This document shows, piece by piece, positions 32,356 to 64,000 of a stretch of 64,000 bases of DNA. The position numbers and the translations under genes are program-made. Location: positions 64,038,699-64,102,698 of the forward strand of contig CM031596.1 in NCBI GenBank assembly GCA_018398815.1, in the 5' to 3' direction. The notes below the pieces were generated by a model. It saw only the letters and a program-made list of their open reading frames with translations. It did no database searches and was not told the DNA's origin. This DNA is from Conus ventricosus. Taxonomy: Eukaryota; Mollusca; Gastropoda; Neogastropoda; Conidae. Each line of letters starts with the position of its first letter. Positions within the stretch are counted from its first letter, which is position 1.

Positions 32356-32970
32356 AGTTTTTTTTGTAGAGTAGACTGACGATGATATCACTATAGATGA
32401 GATCAGTGGAGATCATGGTCAGGTGTAGTTTTCATTTCACAAACTGGAGCCTTGACACAAATTCTTCCGCTGTCACAGTTTAGGAACAAGGTCTTATTTC
32501 TTTGTTGTTGTTGTTGTTGTTGTTGTTTTCAAGTGACGAATTCGACAGAGCAAACTACATTCTTACGTGTTTAGCCTTTGTATAAGAAAATTAAATCAAC
32601 AGAAACATCGCTGGCACGGTGGATAACGAGAACAAGAGGAGAGTCGTTTACACACGTGAAGACCTCGGCCAAAAATAGCACACCACACACACACGCACAC
32701 ACAACACACACATACACACACCATTTAGTAAGCTTGCAACTGAAAGTATGGGCACCTGACCTGCAGCCTTTTGATTTGGAGACAGAAAGGAAGTATGATG
32801 ACAAAGGAAACACAGAAATGGGAACATAGTTACGAAGGTCATAGAGAGATGGGAACACCGAGTGACAGAGAAAACACAGGGGGGAACACACAGTGACAGA
32901 GGAAACAGAAACTGAGACAGAGGGAGCACAGTGGCGGGGGTGGGGGGGGGGGGGGGGGGGGGTGTGTGTG
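32356..32970. other. No gene; short-unit repeats flanking the LTR element
   Basis: This contains a GTT repeat (32504-32528), a CA tract (32686-32722), and from about 32790 an irregular ~30-base minisatellite with 'gggaacacacagtgacagag', ending in a poly-G and GT tract. Related minisatellite sequence continues after the LTR element at 37850-38160. Confidence 0.6.
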
Positions 32971-33149
32971 TGTGGTATTACCGTAGCAGACTACGTAAAG
33001 GGAGATAACTAAAGAGATAGAAAATAGAGGGGGCGCTAGGATAGGGGGTTACGAGAAGAGGAGAATAAAAAAGCAAGGCTTTAATAGCTGTCAGTTTTTT
33101 GCCCCCCACTTTCAGTTGCAATTTCCCCCACCCAAAAAACACTTTCACA
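32971..33149 (+). repeat. 5' LTR of the Gypsy element
   Basis: About 179 bases starting TGTGGTATTACCGTAG. It matches the right copy with many small indels. The bases after it, tggggcgcgcc, sit where the primer-binding site should be, but I cannot identify the tRNA. Confidence 0.7.
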
Positions 33150-33389
33150 TGGGGCGCGCCTTTGGGCCCTTTCGAGTCGAAGTTCGAGTAGGGGAAAAAC
33201 GCAGCGACATGGTGCGCAAGTTCGAGGCTCTCAGGGCCCGTCAGCTTGCCTGCCCCCAAGATTTTCAAGGGCCCCGGGGGCATGGCCGGTTTGGCGACAG
33301 GGTTTAAAAATTTCCCACGTGGGATCGGGGTTAAAGCACAAGACCAAAGGAAAAAGAAAGTGTCTTTTTGTCACAGGGGGAAGTTGTGA

Positions 33390-36300
33390 CGAATATTAGC
33401 AACTTTTACAAATCTCGGAAAATGACCGACGATTCATTACGACGTCTGCTGAAAGTTTCAAGGGGACATTTAAAACAAGAAAAAACGTCATTGTAAAAAG
33501 AGCTGATTCAACAGGGGAACGGGGGATCTCGGAAACAATTGTTTGTTTTATACAGGACCTGTAAAACTGGCTGAAGAATGTTTTTTGGGACATAAAGGGA
33601 AAGAGCTAATTCGTGATAGAATAGTGTTGGGTTAGAGATGACTCTTTACCCAAGACCTTCAGTCCCCAAAAACTAACATTAAGATCCCGTCAGATTGTAG
33701 GAGGCAGAGGAAAGGGAAAAAAACCAACCATTCTACGTGGTAAAACCCTCAGCATCAGTAACGTGCAGCATAAAAGAAAAAAAAAAATTTAATTACAAAA
33801 AAAAAGCCGAAGAGCGATGAAGGGCCCCCAAAAGAAAAATGTCATACTGTGGGAAAAAAAACCACTAGCAGAAACAGCTGCCCAGCTAGACATGCTGAAT
33901 GCGGAAAATGGGGGAAAAAGGACACTAAAAAGCAGTTTCCCGAATGGTCAGCATATAGAGTGCAAGAAGTTCGCAGATTCAGACTCAGATTGAAGACTAT
34001 TATTTAAAAACACATTTTCAGTGTTAAAGGGGCCCCGGCAGCAGACATTGCAGTAGAGGGTGTTTGCACAAATTCAAACTGGACACAGGGGGCGCAGTGT
34101 TTTTACGCTGAAGGACTGGCCCCCCCCAAAAACAGCCAAACAGACAAAAAAAAGTTCTTCGGGGGCCAGGGGGAAAGAAATTGCTGTTTTAGGTCCAGAC
34201 ATCACGTTTCAATACAGAGACAGTCAAATTACAGAAGAGAGTACGTAATCAAAGGGAGATACTCATACTGGCAGTTTTAGCATGTGAAAAACTGGGGTTA
34301 GTTTACACGGGGGTTACCATGTCAGACACCACCCCCCCTTTTGGACCAAAAGGGTTTTTCCCAGCATGTTAAGGGGCCCTAGGTCACTTGAAAATGGCTC
34401 CTACCCCTCACGTCGTCGACGTTCGCCTACCTCATTACGCCCACGAAAGGTCCCTCATCCCCTGAAGCCAAAAGTCAAGAAAGAAATTTGACCGATGCTA
34501 CAGGAAGGGGTCATTTCCCCTGTAAAGGAACCAACTAGTGGTCCTGGGGTAGTTGTGTCCCAAAACCCAAAGGGCTCCCGCCCGATCTGATCGACTACCC
34601 CAACCTAACAAAGGGTAAAAAGAGAAATTACCCAAGGCCTCTGTAGATGAAAACCCCCCCAAGCTTGCGGGATAAAAGGGTGTTTAGTAAGTTTGTTTGC
34701 CCGCAGGGGGGTTTTTGGAAATGGAAACTTTTGAAGAACCCAAAAACACTCACTACGTTCGTCACTAATAAAGGAGCTTTGCCTTAACGGGCCCCCCTGG
34801 GCATAGTTTGCCAGTGAGGTTTTTAAAAGAGCAATGTCGATTTTTCCCGCAGGCCTGGAAGGGTCATCTGTACAGGGGCGTGTGTTGGTTCTGCTGTGCC
34901 AGGCAACACATGATCAGATATTGAGATCATGCTTCAAGACTGAAAGAAGCTGGCCGACTTTTGAAGAGAAATGTGAATTCTCCCAAGTCATCAGTTCGTT
35001 TCCTTGGTCACATCATCGACGGTGATGGCATTCACGCGACCCAGAAAAAGTGAAGGCTACCGAGTTCCCACAAGAAGAATGTCACTAAATTTCGGATGAT
35101 GGGAATGCTAAATCAACTTGAAAAATTTACCCTGAACTTGCCAGATCCTGCTCCTTTCCCCCCTACGCTGCTACGAAAAGATACTCGTGGACCTGGGGCC
35201 CGCCCAAAAAAATGGCTTTCCCAAGAGATAAAAACTCCTTAGTCCCCGCCAGTTCTTGCGCATACTAACTCAGCGCGAAACAATAGGCAGCTGCGATAAA
35301 ACCAGGAGGCGCAGTCATGTTCCAGAAGAAGAAAACGGACCGCGACCCATTTGTACATTTCCGTCCCTCCAGAAACTGGCGGGAGTATGCTACCATCAAA
35401 AAGGGAAGCCTGGCGCAACAGGGCCCTGTGAAAGATACGGAAATACACCCTAGGTTTCTTGGCACTAGGACAGACCCAAAAACCCTCTGTGCCCCCCTAA
35501 AATCCAAAGAATTCACAAGATGCCCCTGACCCTATTTTCGCATGAGGCTTATGCGGTACGATTTTGAAAGTGGCATGTGTGGGGAAAGCAAAAAATCACA
35601 GCAGAGCACTTTCCCCTGCCCCCGTATCGGAACCAAATGAAAGATGAATCAGCTTCATTTCTTGTGTCAAACTTTACAGACCGTGTACAGAAAAACACCG
35701 TTCTAGCAAAAAAATGCAAAAAAATATCAGCAGCACAGAAAGTGATGAAGAACTGTTCAAATTCGCAACTACTGTGAGAGTGGATGGCCGTTACTGCCAA
35801 AAAAAAACTACTGAAACCCCATGGCAGAAAAAGCAAAACTTCACACTTTTAGATGATTTGCTTCTCTTGATCTCGCTTGTGTGCCCCGAAATCTGGACTG
35901 AAACATGGAAAAAACCCACGCGGAAACCCAGGATCCCAAGACAGAGCACTTGCTCCCCATCAGTTTGGTGGCCCTTTTCCCTTTCCCGTCAGATAGAAGA
36001 GATGGTGAAAAAATGACCCCAGTGCCTTCACGCAGAAAAAAAAGAAAACCCCTTTACCATCATCTTTCCCCGACCGTCCCTGGTCCGACTGGAATGGATT
36101 TGTTCGAACTGAAAAAAAAAACCACCTTTTAGTGGTGGACTATTTTTCAGTTGGGCGAAATTTCCCACATTGGAGAAGCTTCAGCTCCCAACCCTCAAAA
36201 AACTGAAAGCTTTTTCGGTTCTGGGTACCTGACATATAGTATCTGAAAAATGGACCTCAGTTTGGTGCAAGAATTCAGCAGTTTGCAGAAGGTTGGTTTC

Positions 36301-36560
36301 ATTCACAAACAAGTCTCCAAGAACAGAGGCAACGGGTGCAGGAACGAGCTGTAAGACCATCAAAAAATGTGAAGAAAACCAAAAAATCCCTACCTTGCAT
36401 TCTCCAATACAGGGCATTCCGCTCCCAAAAAGGGTATTCACTGCTGAACTCCTGGGGGAAGAAAACTGCAGACAAACCTTTCCCACACTCCTTCCCCCCT
36501 CACCCCAAAACACCCAAAAATCCCAAAAAGTGAAAGCCAGAGAGAAAAATGCAAAAGGAG
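33390..36560 (+). pseudogene. Gypsy gag-pol remnants
   Basis: Pieces recognised in order, each in changing frames. Gag around 33550-33640 (GKELIRDRIVLG). A zinc-knuckle region near 33837-33915 with spaced cysteines and histidines. An aspartic protease signature (LDTGG) near 34079. The reverse transcriptase start near 34480-34560 (EGVISPVKEPTSGPG) and its later part around 34960-35090, with a 'EKCEFSQ'-like and 'GHIIDG' block. The RNase H region lies after 35150. The integrase core is near 36070-36160 (DLFELK) and its C-terminal part at 36290-36500 with 'QERAVRPSKNVKK'. No complete frame survives. The open frames in this interval on the other strand are shadows. Confidence 0.75.
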
Positions 36561-37651
36561 AACAAAAAGGAACTACGACAAAAGTCCAAACCAAAAGGGG
36601 GACTCATAGCATCCTCCCCGAAAGGGTTTTTCATTGAGATTTTGGACAGATTTGGGAAAGTTTCAACCCCCCACCCTAACCCCCAAACATATGTGATCAA
36701 CACCTCAAGGGAACGTCGTCGCAATCAACGACCTGATTCCGGGTTTCACCCCCACCAAAAAGCAGAAGTGACGCGAGAACCGCCCCTCACCCCCAACCTC
36801 GACAGATAGTGAACGGGCCACATCATCGAAAAGGAACCAGCAAAAGGGAAAATTCCCCTCAAGGGCAGAAGCCTACACCCCCTTTATACCCGTTTCTTTT
36901 CACACAAAAAGTGGGGGGCTGTCAAAAAAACCAGAAAACTGATTTGTTGAAGGATAATCAAATCTTCACCCTTCCGGTGTCAACAAACTACAACACCAAA
37001 AAACAGCGTTTAATAAAAAAAGGGTAATATGTAAATTTTTTTTTTTTTACAAGCTTGTGTAGTAGAGCTTTTTCACAATGCTAAGTCAGTGTATTTAGGC
37101 TTATGCAATTCTGGCCTTTTTAGTTTCTGTTAGTCGTGTAGTTGGAGCTATGTTTGTTTATCAGTTTAAAAGTTAAGGTCAGTGTGTTGAGAGCCCGTTT
37201 TTTTAGTTTAAATTTTGGTGGAATTCCCTTATTCTGTGGAAGGAACACCCGTTTTGAATCAACCCTTCCCGTTTGGAGAACAAAATTTAGAATGAAGCTG
37301 CCTTTTTAAAAAGGGTTTTTTTGGTTTTTTTGATGCAAAGGTTTTTTTTTTTTTATCAATGCTCTATTTGCCATGCACATGAATTTAATGTTCTAAGGGC
37401 TTTTTTTGAAGGGATGGGAGAAAGAAAAATAGAACAAGGGTTTTTTTTTTTATTTTTTAGTTAAAAAAAAATGTGTTAATATGAGGAGTTTATTTTAATT
37501 TTAAATTTGTTAAGTTGCCCTAAAAGATAGTTTGTTTGTGAATTTAAAAAAGGGGGCAGGAAAAATGTGAACTTTTACAAAGATTATGATGAGAAAAACA
37601 AATTGTTAAAATTAATACAATTTTTACCCTAGATGAAAGAATTTTCCACCC

Positions 37652-37669
37652 ACTCAAAAAGGGGGGGAG
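37652..37669 (+). other. Polypurine tract
   Basis: A-rich then G-rich run (aaaaagggggggag) immediately before the right LTR, the usual site of plus-strand DNA priming in LTR elements. Confidence 0.7.
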
Positions 37670-37670
37670 T

Positions 37671-37835
37671 TGTGGTTTACCGTAGAGATACGTAAAAGGG
37701 GGTAATAAGAGGGTGTAATGAGGGGGGGTAGGTGGGGGTTTCGGAAAATGGAGGGTAAACAAGCAACGGCTTTAAACCCGCTCTTTAAATCTTTGCCTCC
37801 ACTTCGTCTGCAAATCTCCCCACAAACACATTTAC
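37671..37835 (+). repeat. 3' LTR of the Gypsy element
   Basis: About 165 bases starting TGTGGTTTACCGTAGAG. Compared with the 5' copy it has lost or gained many single bases. It is followed by a poly-G run. Confidence 0.7.
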
Positions 37836-38201
37836 GGGGGGGGGGGGGGGCAGAGAGGGAACCACAGTGACAGAAGACAGGAGAGGGACACAATGATACA
37901 GGAAACGCCACACCGGGAATGACGAGGGAAATTTAGAGACAGGACTACATAGTATGGAGGATAAGTAGGAGGGGAAAAACATAGTTGGAAAAACATAGAG
38001 ATGGGAACCATAGAGATAGAGAAAAAAACCCGAGGAAGCGAATGCGAAGGGAAAAATGGGTGTGTGTTGGGGGGGGGGGGGGGGGGGTAACATTCTGTGA
38101 TGGAGGAAACGCCGGAATGGGACACGGTGACAGGAAACATACAGAAAGGAACAGTCATCAGAGCTGAAATTCTCCGTTCTTTTTCAGGGTAAAAAAATTT
38201 C

Positions 38202-38287
<86 letters not shown>
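37836..38287. repeat. Purine-rich minisatellite, poly-G and (CA)n
   Basis: Irregular ~25-35 base units with 'gggacacaatgatacagg'-like and 'aaaacatagagatggg'-like segments, a poly-G (38070-38087), and CA repeats at 38203-38286. It continues the array on the left side of the Gypsy element. Confidence 0.8.
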
Positions 38288-38288
<1 letters not shown>

Positions 38289-39826
38289 GAAACCCGATGC
38301 CCACAGTTGGCCGAACAGAGCTACGAAGTGAATTCTAGTTCACACGGAACCAGAACCCAGAGAAGAAAAGACGGCAGACCTCAATCCGGAACCAGACCCA
38401 AGATTACCGCCAACGACCATACATGGCACTAAAAGACGGACTTCGGTCTGTATGGAGACCTTCAGCCAGTTGGATGTAAATCCTTGGACTCGACTCGACC
38501 TGGAGTTTCTTCCCGTTGTTTAGCTTCCAGAGCCCCAGGAACACATGTCTGGAATAATAAACTATTATTTATTTACTATCGAGACGTTGTGTGTTCCCTG
38601 AACAGCACACTCTTCAAGTTGCTAATGTTGTTGATGATGATGTTGGCGCACGCTCTGCCACGTAAGTTCAGCTTTTGGAGGATTACGAGAAACTGAGAGA
38701 GGAGATGTATCACGCTGGCCACAAAACTGGAGGTGTACAAGATAGTTTACGGTTCACACTGTTGAAGGCCTGTGAGACTTAGTCAGTTCATAAGCGCCAC
38801 GTCTGAAACCTAAACTGGTTCCACATGAACTGCCCGATAAAAGCTGCTGAAGATCACCTGGAAAGACAGTTCCAGAGACGGAGGTTCTCCGTCGAACTGA
38901 ACTACCGAGCAAGACACCCTGCTGAGAAGACTTGTACGAATGGTTGACATGCCTCTTCCTGGGAGATCTTTCCACAGTGAACCGGCGGAAGACAAGCAAT
39001 CGCACGGTGGACAGAAAAGACTGATGACTCGCCAAAGGCCTCGCCGCACAGCTTCGACATTGACCCAGACACCTGAAAAAGTGGCGCTAGATTGCCTGCC
39101 TGGCGAAGTGAAGTCAACAGAGATGCTGCCTCTTATGAGCAGAAAACGCACAGCAGAGTCTCAGAGAAACCTTGATTTCGCAAGTCTAGAGCCAACTCCC
39201 CCTTACCTTCAATTCCAGCGGATCACGTGCGTCGGTCCGCTTGCGGCAAAACCTTCCATATCTGCATCGGACTGATCAGTCACATCGGACACTCCGCACC
39301 CGATCCACTTCATTATGATGTTCATGACCATCGTCGACTACGACGAAAAAATAACTGTACAGTGATACGACAAAGTTCACCACTGAGGGCGTGAGAGCTT
39401 ACTTTCCTAGAGAAACGTACGTAGTGATAACAAAATATACAGCAAAGTAACACAATGAAATTCACGGCTCAGGACGTGAAAATTTACGTTCAGGCTATTT
39501 CTGCTGTATATAAGACCTCCGAGGAATGAAAACCTGCTTGCAGTTCTTATTGCTAACTATTCATATCAAAGCAGAGGCAGGATACAAGAATGGAGACACC
39601 AGAGTGAACATCAGTATTCTCACCAAAAATACTCAAAACTTCGGTTTAGTATTTGTTTCAAGTCACACTGGGGTTTTTTTTGTTTTGTTTTGTTTGTTTG
39701 TTTGTTTTTCTTTTAAAAGAAATATCCTCTCACTCTTTCCCACGGCGCAGACCCACTGTGTCTATACACACTTCTCAGCAAACCAGGTTCATTTTCCACG
39801 ATGGGTTTCCAGTTCCACAGTCCTCT
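38288..39826. other. No gene recognised; downstream of the chitinase gene
   Basis: About 1.5 kb. A plus-strand AATAAA occurs at 38556-38561, and long but motif-free open frames exist near 38810-39275 on both strands. The part next to 39826 should include the chitinase 3'UTR (minus strand). A fragment of another retroelement is possible around 38500-39200, but I could not confirm one. Confidence 0.4.
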
Positions 39827-61611
<21,785 letters not shown>

Positions 61612-61700
61612 TGCTCTGTCTGTCTTAATGTGTCTGATCTGGAATAAAGGAAAACTCCAGCTAGTTTGCTGTACATTCCATAATGTTCATTTGGATTCCG

Positions 61701-61702
<2 letters not shown>

Positions 61703-61742
<40 letters not shown>

Positions 61743-61743
61743 G
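61703..61743. repeat. (ATT)n microsatellite
   Basis: About 13 ATT units upstream of the chitinase start. Confidence 0.95.
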
Positions 61744-62082
61744 TTTGAAGCCCTTTCCATGGCTATGTGAGAGTTTTATCTTTGCAAAACAAGAACGATT
61801 ACCACTGTAAGCAAGAAAATTTATCCGATTTAAACCAGAAAAAAGCCACCGCTGCAAAACAAGAAAGTGATCATTGTTAAAAACAAAAACAAAATCAACC
61901 TTATGTGGGTTGTCACCCATGCAAACCAAAAACGTTATCAGTGTGATACAAGAGATGTCAACCTACTGAAGGTTGTCACCACTTTATACTTTAACAAGAA
62001 AATTCAGAAGACTGATTTCTTTAAAATTATTCTGCAAGACTTAATCGACTGATTCTTTTGAATTGCATCCTAAAGGAGAGAG

Positions 62083-62159
<77 letters not shown>

Positions 62160-62459
62160 TCTTTACTTACAAGGATGATGGATGATCATACAAAAGTGTT
62201 CTTTTTCTATGCAGTCCTCGACCTGTCAACACGAAAGAAAAGGGAAAAAAACTCGTGTCGAATAAAACCAGCGAAAAGAAAGATACACCACTAACATTAC
62301 AGAATATTTTAAAAGTGAAATCAAAATTTAAAAGAAAAAAAAAACTCAATTTAAAAAAAAAACGTATATAGAAAAGGCATAATATTTACTCAAATACGAC
62401 ATAAACTGAAATTGCTTTACAAATCATTCTAAGGAAGTGGCAAAGAAAGAAAGGACCTG

Positions 62460-62548
<89 letters not shown>

Positions 62549-62684
62549 CTTTAGCTAGTCCATCCTTCCAATACAAAACATGTATACTAGCATGCATTCA
62601 GGCCAAGAAAATCATTTAACACGTTCTAACGGCGTGCGTCATTGTAATTAATTGTCTGTTGTATCCCCCGAGGTAAGGGATTCG
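61744..62684. repeat. Upstream region with (GA)n tracts
   Basis: No gene. (GA)n at 62076-62157 and 62463-62549, with AT-rich unique sequence between. It would include the chitinase promoter, but I see no defined element. Confidence 0.7.
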
Positions 62685-62704
62685 CTGTGTGTGTGTGTGT
62701 GTGT

Positions 62705-62752
<48 letters not shown>

Positions 62753-62818
62753 AACCTACACAGTGGGGTAACCTATGAGTCAAACATCTGGAAAGTATCC
62801 ACCACCCCACCCCACCCC

Positions 62819-62887
<69 letters not shown>

Positions 62888-62905
62888 ACACACACACACA
62901 CACAC

Positions 62906-62967
<62 letters not shown>
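62685..62967. repeat. (GT)n and (CA)n tracts in opposite orientation
   Basis: (GT)n at 62685-62749 and (CA)n at 62819-62966, separated by about 70 unique bases, form a long inverted repeat that could fold back. Confidence 0.92.
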
Positions 62968-62968
<1 letters not shown>

Positions 62969-63238
62969 TTTCCGTAAACTAGACCTTTAAATGAGTTAAA
63001 TTAGATTATGCATAAATTAGAAGTCAACGCTTCACTAGTACGTTTCCGAAGTTTTCCATTTTTAAAATGGCGAAAAAAAAGTTTTACAAAGTTGTCATAG
63101 GACATTCTAGTTTCGTTTAGGGATTTGGTTTCCGAATGCAATATCTCAATTTTGTAATCTTTCCGTTCATTAAGACGTGTTTTAAAACGCGCTTAAAAAC
63201 TCGATTAAGCTAGTTTTGGGGTTGTGTACCTATGTGGT
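62968..63238. other. No gene recognised
   Basis: AT-rich unique sequence between simple repeats. Confidence 0.5.
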
Positions 63239-63298
63239 GTGTGTGTGGGGGGGGGGGGGGGGGGGGGGGTGGGGGGGGGGGGGGTGCGGTGTGTGGTG

Positions 63299-63329
<31 letters not shown>

Positions 63330-63382
63330 TGTGTGTGTGTGTGTGTGGGTGGTGGGTGGGTGGGTGGGTGGGTGTGTGTGTT
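63239..63382. repeat. G-rich and (GT)n tract
   Basis: Poly-G with single T interruptions, then (GT)n and GGGT repeats, a plausible G-quadruplex-forming sequence. Confidence 0.9.
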
Positions 63383-63489
63383 CCATAATTACATTCTGAT
63401 CAATAGAAACTGAATTATTAGAAGGCATCACAGATGACCTGAAATCAAGTTCGTGTAAAGACGTGACATAACTGATGTGACATTCAGAC

Positions 63490-64000
63490 CACATAACAGA
63501 TTAAACATACAGAATACATCACAGATGTGATATAGGCCTACAGCACACCCGACACCCATGACACAGAAAATGATAGATGCAGCATACAACAACAAAAAAA
63601 CCCCATACATATATGAAGATAGAAAACGCAACACATGCAACATGCAGAACACATGGCAGATGTGACATACAAAACACAAGACAGATCTGTGTCGCACAAT
63701 ACATGTACAGCACGTGACAGAGGTGACATAGAGGACATGCCGAAGATGTGACGTATAGAATACACACAGATGTGACATGCAGAAGCACTTAACGGATTTG
63801 ACATCTAGAACATTTAACAAATGTGACTTATAGAACAAACAACAGATGTAGCATAATAACAAGAAGACAACAGATGTGACACAGAAAACAAGCACTGGGA
63901 CTTACAGAATATAGCAGATGTGACACTTGAAACACAACAGATGTAACACAGAACACACAACAGATGCTGCATACAGAACATAAAAGATCTGATATATAAA
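63490..64000. repeat. Irregular 22-30 bp minisatellite
   Basis: About 20 loose units of 'aacacaacagatgtgacata' and 'cagaacacatgacagatgtg', running off the window end. Minus-strand open frames rich in CHLC-type residues follow the period and are not genes. Confidence 0.8.

Larger units (their letters stand above)
32971..37835 (+). mobile_element. Gypsy-class LTR retrotransposon, about 4.9 kb, heavily indel-broken
   Basis: Related sequences at 32971-33149 and 37671-37835 act as LTRs. Both begin TGTGGT, with 'taccgtag' and 'tacgtaaa' in the same order, and both end near 'aaacac...tttac'. A polypurine tract precedes the right one. Between them a plus-strand gag-pol can be followed in pieces in the order gag, zinc knuckle, protease, reverse transcriptase/RNase H, integrase, which is the Gypsy order. 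The element is inserted in a purine-rich minisatellite. Poly-G beside both ends hides any target duplication. Frame breaks occur every few dozen bases, far more than in other elements of the window. Confidence 0.85.

Noticed and set aside
35549..36594. Minus-strand frames across the Gypsy integrase region
   Set aside because: Shadows of the broken plus-strand pol gene.
38810..39275. Overlapping 93-113 codon frames near 39 kb
   Set aside because: Open on both strands with no recognisable motif; a retroelement origin is possible but unsupported.

Overview
This is animal (metazoan) nuclear DNA dominated by repeats. It has spliceosomal introns, very dense CA/GT, CT/GA and G/C homopolymer microsatellites, many minisatellites and four classes of transposable element. 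A GH18 chitinase gene with many small exons, jockey/CR1-type LINEs, a Tc1/mariner element and a metazoan-type Polinton fit a mollusc or other lophotrochozoan; I cannot name the species from sequence alone. Several otherwise good reading frames are broken by single-base changes in or near G runs, so part of the apparent decay may be long-read consensus error.

Layout. 1-5.6 kb: two diverged copies of a segmental duplication carrying different minisatellites. 6.4-7.0 kb: terminal coding exon of a CSRNP-like cysteine-rich acidic protein, followed by a duplicated 3'UTR-like tract. 8.9-9.67 kb: a minisatellite with splice-acceptor-like units. 9671-25314: a 15.6-kb Maverick/Polinton inserted inside that minisatellite, with AGGGT target duplication, about 188-bp terminal inverted repeats and a perfect 22-bp-arm hairpin at each tip. 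Its genes are integrase, protein-primed family B DNA polymerase, double-jelly-roll major capsid protein, probable penton protein, packaging ATPase, and several conserved or unknown small or membrane proteins. Most carry frameshifts, and I found no adenain-like protease. 25.3-31.3 kb: the minisatellite resumes, followed by a local duplication and a 5'-truncated LINE. 32971-37835: a Gypsy-class LTR retrotransposon with paired LTRs, polypurine tract and gag-pol remnants.

39.8-61.6 kb, minus strand: one GH18 chitinase gene in eight exons whose reading phases join. It encodes a signal peptide, all four GH18 signature motifs including an intact catalytic motif, and a hydrophobic C-terminal tail suggesting a GPI anchor. 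Its introns host a mariner element (41.7-43.3 kb) and a long LINE (about 53.5-57.4 kb) with a 2A-like motif.

The most unusual signal is in the chitinase introns. At five exon borders (exon 1 donor, exon 2 acceptor, exon 4 donor, exon 5 acceptor, exon 6 donor) the adjacent intron is filled by a tandem array whose unit resembles that splice site plus some neighbouring exon or intron sequence. The gene therefore carries many decoy copies of its own splice sites. 61.6-64 kb is microsatellites and a short-unit array with no gene seen.
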